From NCBI RefSeq assembly GCF_028736035.1, contig NZ_CP117866.1, positions 2,108,001-2,172,000 of the forward strand: 64,000 bases of DNA. Reading direction: 5' to 3'. This stretch comes from Streptomyces sp. T12 (GTDB lineage Bacteria > Actinomycetota > Actinomycetes > Streptomycetales > Streptomycetaceae). How positions within the stretch are numbered: the first letter of the stretch is position 1; every line of letters begins with the position of its first letter. The notes below the pieces were generated by a model. That model did no database searches and was not told where the DNA came from. It saw only the letters and a program-made list of their open reading frames with translations. This document shows, piece by piece, positions 25,004-32,542 of the stretch. Made by a program: the position numbers and the translations under genes.

Positions 25004-25372
25004 TTACTCCCCGTAAGCCGCCCGAAGGGCGTCCCGCACGGCCGCCAGCGCGTCGGCTTCCGCGAGCCCAAGCCTGCGAGCCCGCTCCACGTACGCCTGT
25101 GCAGCCGACGCCAGCTCACGCTCCGCGGCCGAGCCGGCGGCCGCCACGAAGGTGCCGTTGCGCCCGCGCGTCTCGATCACCCCGTCGCTCTCCAGCGCCC
25201 GGTACGCCTTGGCGACCGTGTTGGCCGCCAGCCCCAGCGACTCCGCCAGCCCGCGCACGGTCGGCAGCCGGTATCCGACCGGCAGCACCCCCGCTCGCGC
25301 CTGCTCGGAGATCTGCGCCCGCACCTGCTCGTACGGCGGGGCACTGTCATCGATGTGGATCTTCAAGGTCAC
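25004..25372 (-). CDS. GntR-family regulator, YtrA-type
   Basis: 122 residues: a winged-helix domain starting IHIDDSAPPYEQVRAQISEQA, with GYRLPTVRGLAESLGLAANTVAKAYRALE as the helix-turn-helix. A short (~45-residue) helical C-terminus identifies the YtrA subfamily, which usually controls an adjacent transporter operon. None is adjacent here: the divergent neighbour is a GNAT gene. Its operator probably lies in the 71 bp between the two. Confidence 0.88.
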   Translation of the reverse strand: MTLKIHIDDSAPPYEQVRAQISEQARAGVLPVGYRLPTVRGLAESLGLAANTVAKAYRALESDGVIETRGRNGTFVAAAGSAAERELASAAQAYVERARRLGLAEADALAAVRDALRAAYGE

Positions 25373-25443
25373 GCAGCGATTGTCCCGTACCTGCCGGAAA
25401 ATGAGAGGCAGCCTGGCGGATCTCGCCAGTAGCGTGCGCCGTG

Positions 25444-26373
25444 ATGACTATCACCGTGCGCCCCCTGCGTCCCGAGGTCCGAGCCGACGTCGAGGGCTTC
25501 GCCCACGTCCGGCACCTCGCTCTCCCCTTCTTTCTGGTGACCCCGGACTCCATCGCCTACGCCATCAGCCACACCCACCCGGACGCCCACTACCGGCCGC
25601 TCGTCGCGGAGGAGGACGGCGAGGTGATCGGCACCGCCCAGGTCGGGCTCGTCAACGACAGCCCGGAGCCCGGCCAGGCCTACGTCAACGTGTACGTCCA
25701 CCCTGAGCGCACCCGCCGCGGTGCGGGCGCGCTGCTGGTCCGCACCGCCGAGGAGTACCTGGCCGAGCGAGGAGCGACCAGACTGTTCGCCTGGATCCTC
25801 GACGCACCGGGCAACCGCGCCTTCGCCGAACGGCACGGTTACCGTGAGGGCCGCTCGGCGCACTTCCTCCGCCTGGACCTGGCGCACGGCACGCTGCCCC
25901 CGCTCCAGGCCCCGCCCTCAGGCGTGGAGCTGCGCACGGGGGCCGACTTCGCGGACGATCCGCGCCCGCTGTTCGAGCTGGACGCGGAGGCGGCGTCGGA
26001 CGAACCGAGCGACGTCGCCTACGAGTTCACGGACTACGAGGCCTGGCTGGAGGAGACCTGGAACCACCCCCTCCTCAGCCGCGAGCTGACCTCCGTCGTC
26101 GTCGCCGACGGCCGCCCCGTCGCCTTCAGCGTGGCCCGCACGGACGGGGGCACCCGGTACGGCACGGTCATCACCGGCACCGCCCGCGCCTTCCGCGGCC
26201 GTGGCCTCGCCAAGCTCGCCAAGAACGACTCCCTGCACCGCGCCCGCGCCGCCGGGCTCACGGAGGCGTTCACGGGCAACGACACCGGCAACGGCCCGAT
26301 GCTCGCGATCAACAAGTGGTTCGGCTACGAGATCTGCGCGACGGAGGTGCGCTATGTCCGCGAACTCGGCTGA
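25444..26373 (+). CDS. two-domain GNAT acetyltransferase
   Basis: About 309 residues with two GNAT folds. The first has VYVHPERTRRGAGALLV (acetyl-CoA loop); the second has GTARAFRGRGLAKLAKNDSL and a normal C-terminal NKWFGYE. Tandem GNATs of this kind include mycothiol synthase-like and antibiotic-modifying enzymes; substrate unknown. GTG (25441) and ATG (25444) are adjacent, and the ATG was taken. Its 3' end overlaps the DUF402 gene by 20 bp, so the two are co-translated. Confidence 0.85.
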   Translation: MTITVRPLRPEVRADVEGFAHVRHLALPFFLVTPDSIAYAISHTHPDAHYRPLVAEEDGEVIGTAQVGLVNDSPEPGQAYVNVYVHPERTRRGAGALLVRTAEEYLAERGATRLFAWILDAPGNRAFAERHGYREGRSAHFLRLDLAHGTLPPLQAPPSGVELRTGADFADDPRPLFELDAEAASDEPSDVAYEFTDYEAWLEETWNHPLLSRELTSVVVADGRPVAFSVARTDGGTRYGTVITGTARAFRGRGLAKLAKNDSLHRARAAGLTEAFTGNDTGNGPMLAINKWFGYEICATEVRYVRELG

Positions 26374-26854
26374 CCAGGCCAGTGTGCTGGACGTGGTCCT
26401 GGTCAAGGGCGGCCGTACGAAGATCCGTTACGAGGCCGAACTGCTCTCCGACGACGGCACCCGCGTCGCCGTTCGCGCCCCCTGGGCCGGCGCCGGGGTC
26501 CGCGACTTCGGCTTCGTCCGCTTCGAGCCGGGCGACGTCTTCACCGAGTACTACTGGCGCGACCGCTGGTACGCCGTGAAGGAGGTCCGCGACGCCACGG
26601 GCGCCCTCAAGGGCTGGTACTGCGACGTCACCCGCCCGGCCACGCTGTCCGGTGCGGAGCTGGTCGTCGAGGACCTCGACCTGGACCTGTGGTGCTCCGC
26701 CGACGGCTCGGACGTACGCCGCCTGGACGAGGACGAGTTCGCCGAGAGCGGCCTCGGGCGGACGGATCCGCAGGCCGCCGCGGCCGCCGTATCCGCGCTG
26801 GACGCACTTCAGGCGCTGGCGCGCGGGGAGGGCTTCGCCGGGCTGCTGGGATAG
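26354..26854 (+). CDS. DUF402 family protein
   Basis: 166 residues with the DUF402 core (FVRFEPGDVFTEYYWRDRWYAVKEV, LKGWYCDVTRPA, VVEDLDLDLWC). The domain is related to FomD/Ntdp nucleoside diphosphatases, in which acidic residues in the DLDLDLW strand bind metal. The ATG has GGAGG 6 bases upstream and lies inside the GNAT gene in another frame. A longer frame back to 26201 is a shadow of the GNAT gene. Confidence 0.85.
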   Translation: MSANSADQASVLDVVLVKGGRTKIRYEAELLSDDGTRVAVRAPWAGAGVRDFGFVRFEPGDVFTEYYWRDRWYAVKEVRDATGALKGWYCDVTRPATLSGAELVVEDLDLDLWCSADGSDVRRLDEDEFAESGLGRTDPQAAAAAVSALDALQALARGEGFAGLLG

Positions 26855-26874
26855 CTCCCGGCAGTACGTCCTGG

Positions 26875-27504
26875 TCAGGCGACCTCCGCCACCACCGCGT
26901 ACCGCTCGTCGTCCACGGCCTTCCCCCACAGCCGCGCGTCACCGGACAGTCGCTCCACTCGCACGTCCCGGGCGAGGGGTGCAAGAAGAGCGGTGAGCCG
27001 TGCCGCCGGTATGCCGACCAGCGGCACGGTCGTCCCCCACACCCCCTCGACCAGCACGAACCGCCCTCCCGGGCGCAGCAGCCCACGCCAGTGGCGCAGG
27101 ACACGGCCCGGGTCGGGCAGGGTCCACAGGACATGTCGTACGAGCACCGCGTCGAACCGCTCCTCCCCCACCGGTGGCGCCGCCGCGTCACCGACGAGGA
27201 ACGCGGCGTCACGCCCGGCGAGCTTGGCGCGGGCGAGGTCGACCATCGCCGGGGACCGGTCCACCCCCGTGACCCGGTGTCCCTGTTCGGCCGCGAGGAG
27301 CGACAGGCTGCCGGTGCCGCAGCCGAGGTCGAGGACGTCGCAGGGGCGCTCGGGCAGCCAGGACCGCAGCCGGGCAGCCCAGGCCTGGCGCACCTCGGGG
27401 TCGCGCAGGCCGTGGTCCGGCTCGTCGTCGAAGGAGGCGGCCTCCGCGTCCCAGTCCACATCGCTCGTACCCGCCCCTGTGATGGCGTGTTCACCGTTCG
27501 TCAT
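26875..27504 (-). CDS. class I SAM-dependent methyltransferase
   Basis: 209 residues with motif I DVLDLGCGTGSLSLLAA, acidic loop VTGVDRSPAMVDLA, motif II region ERFDAVLVRHVLWTLPDP and motif III LLRPGGRFVLVEG. A small-molecule methyltransferase of the Methyltransf_11 type. Acceptor unknown. It ends 20 bases from the DUF402 stop on the other strand. Confidence 0.88.
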   Translation of the reverse strand: MTNGEHAITGAGTSDVDWDAEAASFDDEPDHGLRDPEVRQAWAARLRSWLPERPCDVLDLGCGTGSLSLLAAEQGHRVTGVDRSPAMVDLARAKLAGRDAAFLVGDAAAPPVGEERFDAVLVRHVLWTLPDPGRVLRHWRGLLRPGGRFVLVEGVWGTTVPLVGIPAARLTALLAPLARDVRVERLSGDARLWGKAVDDERYAVVAEVA

Positions 27505-27642
27505 GGGCCAAGAGTGACACCCGCCACTGACAGTCGATTCGTGACCACCGCCACTGACAGGACCTGCAGCGATGAGGAACTCTCGCCAAAAGGGTCTACC
27601 TCCGTGACAAAGCGGAACTCGGTGGCCCTGAAGGAGGCAGCC

Positions 27643-27780
27643 ATGCGCCGTGTGACCGTGCAGAAGCCCCTGAAGAGGAAGACGGATGCCCGCCGGCTCC
27701 GGGAGGAGGCGGACGAGTCCTCCTCGGGACGACCGGAGGTCCGCAAGGACATCGCGCGAACCTGGTGGCCGGAGAGCTGA
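27643..27780 (+). CDS. 45-residue conserved small protein
   Basis: A short gene starting MRRVTVQKPLKRKTDARRL and ending RKDIARTWWPES. A full-strength AAGGAGG lies 5 bases before the ATG, better than most genes here. It is highly charged with no membrane segment or domain. The frame runs open upstream as a shadow of other genes, but only this start has a ribosome binding site. Function unknown; similar tiny basic proteins seem common in Streptomyces (memory). Confidence 0.6.
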   Translation: MRRVTVQKPLKRKTDARRLREEADESSSGRPEVRKDIARTWWPES

Positions 27781-27807
27781 GACGCCCTGCCGGTCGCCTG
27801 AGACAAC

Positions 27808-28257
27808 TCAGCCGATCCGCTTGCGGTAGTGGATGCGGTCGTACGGGCCCTCCACGCGACGCTCGACGACCTCATAGCCGTACTTCGGGTAGATCTTCTG
27901 GTTCTCCCACATCAGGGCGTTCGTGTAGAGCCTGACCTCGGGCAGGCCGAGCGCACGCGCGCGTGCGTCCACGAAGTGCAGCAGCCGCCGCCCCACGCCC
28001 CTGCCGTGCGCGTCGGGGTGGACGGCGATGCTGTCGAGGAACAGATGATCCTCGTACACCTCGAGCACGACGAGCCCGATCACGGGATCGCCCGTCACGA
28101 ACACCTTCCCCCCGGCCACGTTCGCCGCGTGATCCGCCTCCATGGGCACGGGCGCCCGTCCGATGCGCTCTATGTAGTGCCGGTAGGCGGCATCGGTCAC
28201 GGCCTTCACTGCGCTTACGTCGGCGGCGACCGCCGGCCTGATGTCATCGTCCGTCAT
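27808..28257 (-). CDS. GNAT acetyltransferase
   Basis: 149 residues with the acetyl-CoA loop DAHGRGVGRRLLHF, preceded by LFLDSIAVHP, and a C-terminal WENQKIYPKYGYEVVERR. Single GNAT domain of normal length. The ATG at 28257 gives the family start MTDDDIRPAVAADV; a longer frame to 28293 adds a basic leader without support. Substrate unknown. Confidence 0.87.
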   Translation of the reverse strand: MTDDDIRPAVAADVSAVKAVTDAAYRHYIERIGRAPVPMEADHAANVAGGKVFVTGDPVIGLVVLEVYEDHLFLDSIAVHPDAHGRGVGRRLLHFVDARARALGLPEVRLYTNALMWENQKIYPKYGYEVVERRVEGPYDRIHYRKRIG

Positions 28258-28424
28258 AGCGCGACGGTACCTACCTGATCGCAGTCTGAGCACTCCCTTA
28301 AGACGACCCTAAAGATCGCCATCACCCGCCTCCAGCAGGCGATTTCACGGTTTCCTCGGGCTAGTTTCTGATCGCCCCCACGGGATTCACCCCACGCATC
28401 AGGACCCCCTTGAGGAGACCTTTC

Positions 28425-29438
28425 ATGCCCGCACGCCGCAAGGCCGCCGCCGTCGCCACCCTCGGCCTGACCCCGCTCGCCCTGACCGCCCTCGCCACCG
28501 CCCCGGCCTCGGCGCACGGTTCGATGGGCGACCCGGTCAGCCGGGTCTCGCAGTGTTACGCGGAAGGCCCCGAGAGCCCGAAGTCCGGCGCCTGCAAGGC
28601 GGCGGTCGCGGCCGGCGGCACCCAGGCCCTCTACGACTGGAACGGCATACGCATCGGCGACGCGGCCGGCCGCCACCAGGAGCTGATCCCGGACGGCAAG
28701 CTGTGCAGCGCGAACAGCGACGCGTTCAAGGGCCTGGATCTGGCCCGCGCCGACTGGCCGGCGACGAGCGTGGGCAGCGGGTCGTACACCTTCAAGTACC
28801 GCGTGACCGCCCCGCACAAGGGCACCTTCAAGGTGTACATCACCAAGGCCGGTTACGACCCGACGAAGCCGCTGGCCTGGGACGACCTGGACCTGGCGAA
28901 CCCGGTGGCGACGGCCACGGACCCGGCGGCCTCGGGCGGCTTCTACACCTTCTCCGGCACCCTGCCCCAGCGCTCCGGCAAGCAGCTGCTGTACGCGGTC
29001 TGGCAGCGCTCGGACAGCCCGGAGGCGTTCTACTCCTGCTCGGACGTCACGTTCGGGGGCGGCAGCGGCGACAGCGGGGGCGGCGACAGCGGCGAGGCCG
29101 CCCCGGCGCCGAGCGCCTCCGCGCCCTCCGAGGAGCAGATCGAGGACGGTGCCGACCAGTCGACGATCGAGCACCACGGCCACGGGGACCAGGACGCCGA
29201 CACGTCGGCGGAGCCGGTCGCGGCCGAGCCGGTCGCGGCGGCCGAGGAGGGCCGGTCCACCGCCCCGGCCAACCGGCCGAAGGCGGCCGGCGCCACCGAG
29301 AACCTCGCCGAGACGGGCGGGGACAGCAGCACGGCGTACCTCGCGATGGGCGGTGCGGCGACCCTGGCGCTGGGTTCGGCGGTCCTGTTCGCGTCGGTGC
29401 GCAGGCGGGCGGCGGCGGGCGGTCGCCACGGCCGCTGA
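28425..29438 (+). CDS. cell-wall-anchored AA10 lytic polysaccharide monooxygenase
   Basis: 337 residues. The signal peptide ends TAPASA, exposing His as the first mature residue (HGSMGDPVSR), the copper brace; the second copper His is in TAPHKGTF and the axial Phe in CSDVTF. The AA10 domain spans about 180 residues and oxidatively cleaves chitin or cellulose. It is followed by a Gly/Ser then Pro/Ala/Glu-rich stalk and a sortase signal LAETG (~294-298) with a hydrophobic helix and a VRRR tail. GAGGAG lies 7 bases before the ATG. LAxTG is the motif used by Streptomyces class E sortases; most characterised AA10 enzymes are freely secreted. Confidence 0.92.
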   Translation: MPARRKAAAVATLGLTPLALTALATAPASAHGSMGDPVSRVSQCYAEGPESPKSGACKAAVAAGGTQALYDWNGIRIGDAAGRHQELIPDGKLCSANSDAFKGLDLARADWPATSVGSGSYTFKYRVTAPHKGTFKVYITKAGYDPTKPLAWDDLDLANPVATATDPAASGGFYTFSGTLPQRSGKQLLYAVWQRSDSPEAFYSCSDVTFGGGSGDSGGGDSGEAAPAPSASAPSEEQIEDGADQSTIEHHGHGDQDADTSAEPVAAEPVAAAEEGRSTAPANRPKAAGATENLAETGGDSSTAYLAMGGAATLALGSAVLFASVRRRAAAGGRHGR

Positions 29439-29462
29439 CCCGGGCTCTGCGGCCCCAGTGCT

Positions 29463-29501
29463 CCGGGGCCTGACCGGCGGCTCAGGCCGGTCAGGCCCCG
29501 G
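29463..29501. terminator. 15-bp bidirectional hairpin between LPMO and lipase genes
   Basis: Perfect arms 29463-29477 and 29487-29501 around a 9-base loop, located between two convergent genes and placed to stop transcription from both sides. Confidence 0.8.
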
Positions 29502-29514
29502 CGGTGTGCTCCGT

Positions 29515-29564
29515 ACGCATGCACGCATGCACGCATGCACTCACGTGCTCACGTGCTCACGTGC
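29515..29564. repeat. two adjacent 8-bp microsatellite-like arrays
   Basis: ACGCATGC occurs three times in a row (29515-29538). After two bases, TCACGTGC occurs three times (29541-29564), ending directly against the stop codon of the lipase gene. Both units are near-palindromic. Confidence 0.75.
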
Positions 29565-30437
29565 TCAACCGATCGCGGACGCGCAGGTGGTAGCGGTGGC
29601 GCGGGCCGGGTCGAGCGCGTTGGCCACCTCGTGGAAGGCGATCCGGTCGGTCAGGCCCAGGAACGCGTGCTCGGATATGTCGACCGCGCACAGGTCCTGG
29701 ATCAGGACGTTCTTCACGCCGGGCCCGTTCAGGAACTGACTCCGGTAGGGCGTGACCACCTCGTCGTACTTGGTGGCGATGACCGTGTAGCGGACGCCGG
29801 GGACGGTGTCGCCGCCCTCGTTGAGCTTGGTCATGAAGTCGGATCCGACGACCTGCTGGGCGAGGGCGGGAGTGGCGGCGCTGAGCAGGTCCTCCGCGCC
29901 GGGGAAGTACGGCAGCAGGTTGGTGAGCCCTGCCAGGGTGGTGCCGTGGTTGTTGGGCGCGATGCCGACGAGGGCGTTCACCTTGGCGGCACCGCCGAGG
30001 AACTTGAGGTAGTAGCGGGGCATCATGCCGCCCTGCGAATGGCCGACGAGGTCGGCCTTGGCGGCGCCGGTCGCGGTGAGCACCTTGTCGACATAGGCGG
30101 AGAGTTGTTCCGCCGACTTGTCGATGGGGCCGAGGGCGTGGAAGAACGGCACGCCCTGCAGCTGGCCGTAGTCGAGGGAGAAGACGCAGTAGCCGCGGTT
30201 CTCCAGGTACGGCGCGAGTCCCAGCCAGTTGTCGACGGAGTTCGCGAAGGTGCCGTGTACGAGGACGACGGGGCGGGGATGGGCGGCGGACGGCTTGCAG
30301 GAGTAGTCGTTCCAGCCACTGCTCGAGGTCGCCGCCGCATCGGCCGCCTGGGCGGTGGTGGCGGCGGGGACGACGGCGACCGCGGCGGTCAGCAGCAGTG
30401 CGGTCAGAGGTCTGAGCGCTCGTTTCCAGGGCAGCAT
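29565..30437 (-). CDS. secreted class 2 lipase / alpha-beta hydrolase
   Basis: 290 residues: signal peptide (ALRPLTALLLTAAVAVVPA to TAQA) and an alpha/beta hydrolase domain of the EstA/LipC class 2 lipase family. The oxyanion strand PVVLVHGTF, nucleophile elbow VGHSQGGMM and catalytic acid/His near TKYDEVVTPY and ISEHAFLG are visible. Four Cys fit two disulphides. It hydrolyses extracellular triglycerides or esters. A CRP-like palindrome lies 49-62 bases upstream of its start. Confidence 0.9.
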   Translation of the reverse strand: MLPWKRALRPLTALLLTAAVAVVPAATTAQAADAAATSSSGWNDYSCKPSAAHPRPVVLVHGTFANSVDNWLGLAPYLENRGYCVFSLDYGQLQGVPFFHALGPIDKSAEQLSAYVDKVLTATGAAKADLVGHSQGGMMPRYYLKFLGGAAKVNALVGIAPNNHGTTLAGLTNLLPYFPGAEDLLSAATPALAQQVVGSDFMTKLNEGGDTVPGVRYTVIATKYDEVVTPYRSQFLNGPGVKNVLIQDLCAVDISEHAFLGLTDRIAFHEVANALDPARATATTCASAIG

Positions 30438-30485
30438 CGTGTGATCTCCTTGCGGCTCAAGGGAGGTGCGACGGCCTTACGCCCT

Positions 30486-30499
30486 GTGATCCGGATCAC
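30486..30499 (-). promoter_or_regulatory. candidate Crp operator upstream of the lipase gene
   Basis: GTGATCCGGATCAC is a perfect 14-bp palindrome. With its flank it reads TGTGA-6-TCACG, matching the TGTGA-N6-TCACA Crp pattern except at the last base. It lies in the non-coding region before the lipase start codon. Confidence 0.4.
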
Positions 30500-30611
30500 G
30501 AGGATGCTGTTCACTCGTCAAGTTACGGGCGAGTAGTAGACGTGTGAAGTTACGCGTCAGTAAAAACTTCCAGTGATAGTAAGGGGCGGTTTCACAACCC
30601 CTGATGAACCG

Positions 30612-31058
30612 TCACCAGGCGGGCTTGATGGGTCCATAGGGCGCGATGCGCCCCAACTGGCCGTACAGCGCCCGCACGTCACCTTCGCCGAGCACATCGA
30701 CCCACGCCCGCACGGCATCCGCGGCCGCCTCCTCGGCCGCACGGGTGCAGGCCCACCCCCGCTCGGTCAGCACGACCAGCCGGGCACGCGCGTCATCGGG
30801 ATGCGGCCGGCGCTCGGCATAGCCCTTGCGCACGATCTCGTCGACCAGTTGGCTCGCGGCCTGCTTGGTCACGCCGAGATGGGCAGCGAGGTCGGTCACC
30901 GTCGCGCCGTTCGGGGCGAGCCGGGCGAACGCGAAACCGTGCGCGGGCCGCAGCCCCTCGAAGCCCCGGGCGACCACGCCGTCATGGATGCGTTGCGTGA
31001 GCTCACCGGCGACGGCGAGCAGGGCGGCGGACAGGGCCATGGCTTCGGAGTTCTGCAC
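30612..31058 (-). CDS. MarR-family transcriptional regulator
   Basis: 148 residues with a winged helix: TVTDLAAHLGVTKQAASQLVDEIVRKGYAERRPHPDDARARLVVLTERG, flanked by dimerisation helices. Ligand unknown. It is divergent from a cupin gene across 117 bp that contain two perfect palindromes, the expected repressor sites. The GTG start has no clear ribosome binding site, so leaderless or weak translation is possible; an ATG 18 bases inside is the alternative. Confidence 0.87.
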   Translation of the reverse strand: MQNSEAMALSAALLAVAGELTQRIHDGVVARGFEGLRPAHGFAFARLAPNGATVTDLAAHLGVTKQAASQLVDEIVRKGYAERRPHPDDARARLVVLTERGWACTRAAEEAAADAVRAWVDVLGEGDVRALYGQLGRIAPYGPIKPAW

Positions 31059-31086
31059 GGAGGCATTGAAACACCCTTGACGAATC

Positions 31087-31131
31087 GGTCAAGCAGCTTG
31101 ACCATAGTTCCATATAGTCAAGCCGCTTGAC
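31087..31131. promoter_or_regulatory. double MarR-type operator
   Basis: Two palindromes share the core GTCAAGC-N-GCTTGAC: 31087-31103 (8-bp arms) and 31117-31131 (7-bp arms). Their centres are 29 bp apart, close to three helical turns. They fill the marR-cupin divergent promoter region, so the regulator likely controls itself and the cupin gene. Confidence 0.65.
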
Positions 31132-31175
31132 CATCTCGTACCGCCTAGGTACCGCCTACGCCCAGGAGGGCACCC

Positions 31176-31550
31176 GTGCCAGTCATCCGCGCATCCGAAG
31201 CCGTCACCCACGAAATCCACGGCGCCCGCTTCGTCTCGTACGCCACCCCCCGCACCGGCAGCAAGGAGCTGTGCGCCTGGCGGGGCGAGATCCCGGCCGG
31301 GACCAAGGCGCCCGCACACACCGTCAACCGCGAGGAGATCCTGCACCTGCTCGACGGCGAGCTGCTGATCACGCTCGACGACCGCACCGACCGGATCACG
31401 GCGGGCGACACCCTGATCATCAACCCGGGCGCCACCCTGACCGTCGAGAACCCGACCGACCGGACCGCCGTCACCTGGGTCACCACCTCCATCGGCCTGG
31501 CGGCGGAGCTGGCCGACGGTACGCGCATCACGCCGCCGTGGGCCAACTGA
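31176..31550 (+). CDS. small cupin-domain protein
   Basis: 124 residues, single cupin barrel with motif 1 PAHTVNREEILHLLDGELLITLDD and motif 2 DTLIINPGATLTVENPT. The metal ligands (His and Glu of motif 1) are present, but the last His of motif 2 is replaced. A GTG start with AGGAGGG before it. Divergent from marR behind a double operator, so probably induced by the MarR ligand. Activity unknown. Confidence 0.85.
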   Translation: MPVIRASEAVTHEIHGARFVSYATPRTGSKELCAWRGEIPAGTKAPAHTVNREEILHLLDGELLITLDDRTDRITAGDTLIINPGATLTVENPTDRTAVTWVTTSIGLAAELADGTRITPPWAN

Positions 31551-31567
31551 CGTACAGGTTAGGGGAG

Positions 31568-32542
31568 TTACGCTGCCAACGCCCCCGGCATCACCGCACG
31601 CGCCCCGAACTTCGCTCGCGCGCGGTCCGCGACCTCCTCGATGCGGCGGGCCTTCTCGTCGCGCGGGTCGAAGGTGAGCTGGTAGGAGGCGTGCTCGGCG
31701 GGGTCGAGGCCCTCGGCGCGCAGAGCGAGGGCGCGGACGCGGGCGCGCTGGAGGCCGAGGGCGTCGTACATGCCGTACGCCGCCCTGGTCAGCGCCGCCG
31801 AGTGGGCCGTCGGCTCCTTCAGCGTACGGCTGCGGGTCGTCGAGGAGCGGTCGGCGTAGCGAGCGGTGAGGGTCAGGGTGCGGCAGACCTGGTCCAGGGC
31901 GCGCAGTCGGGCGCCCAGTTCCTCGGCGGCCGAGAGCAGGGCGCGGCGATGCCGGTCGGGGTCCAACTCGTCGCGGGTGAAGGGACGTTCGGTGGCCAGC
32001 GACCGCGACACGGCGTTCGGCACCACCCGGCCCCGGTCGATTCCGCTCGCCTTCTCGTGCAGCTCACGCCCGGCCTTCGCGCCGACCAGACGCTGGAGCG
32101 TGGACAGGGGCGCGGCGGCGACCAGGCCGAGGGTGTCGAGGCCGTACGCGCACAGGGTGCGGGCGGTCGCGGCGCCGACGCCGGGCAGCGCGGCGACGGG
32201 CTTCTCGGCGAGGAACTCCGCGATGGCGCCCGGCTCCTCGGGGACGGCACAGGTCACCCCGGGCCGGGCGTCCCGCAGCGCCACGCGGGCCAGCATCGGC
32301 CCCGGCCCGGCGCCGATCACGCAGTCGACGCCGTGGTGGGCGAGGGCGCGCACCCGGATCACCGACGCCAGCTCGACCGCGTCGCGCCCGAAGTACCGTT
32401 CGGCGCCCCGCAGATCGACCAGCGCCTCGTCCGGCGGCAGCGCCTGAACCACCGGCGTGAAGTCCTCCAGCAATCCGAGCAGCCCCGGCAGGGCCGCCTC
32501 GTGCATCGGCGGCAGCTGGAAACGTACGCAGAGGATGGTCAT
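31568..32542 (-). CDS. imuB: ImuB-like, catalytically degenerate Y-family DNA polymerase homologue
   Basis: 324 residues of the DinB/ImuB family: a palm region beginning MTILCVRFQLPP, fingers, a helix-hairpin-helix thumb (VAALPGVGAATARTLCAYG) and a little-finger domain (ERPFTRDELDPDRHRRAL). The catalytic Asp that normally follows the first strand, and the second acidic pair, are absent, as in ImuB, which serves as an adaptor linking DnaE2 to the clamp. It is shorter than mycobacterial ImuB. The ATG overlaps the dnaE2 stop by 4 bp, so the two are coupled. Confidence 0.85.
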   Translation of the reverse strand: MTILCVRFQLPPMHEAALPGLLGLLEDFTPVVQALPPDEALVDLRGAERYFGRDAVELASVIRVRALAHHGVDCVIGAGPGPMLARVALRDARPGVTCAVPEEPGAIAEFLAEKPVAALPGVGAATARTLCAYGLDTLGLVAAAPLSTLQRLVGAKAGRELHEKASGIDRGRVVPNAVSRSLATERPFTRDELDPDRHRRALLSAAEELGARLRALDQVCRTLTLTARYADRSSTTRSRTLKEPTAHSAALTRAAYGMYDALGLQRARVRALALRAEGLDPAEHASYQLTFDPRDEKARRIEEVADRARAKFGARAVMPGALAA

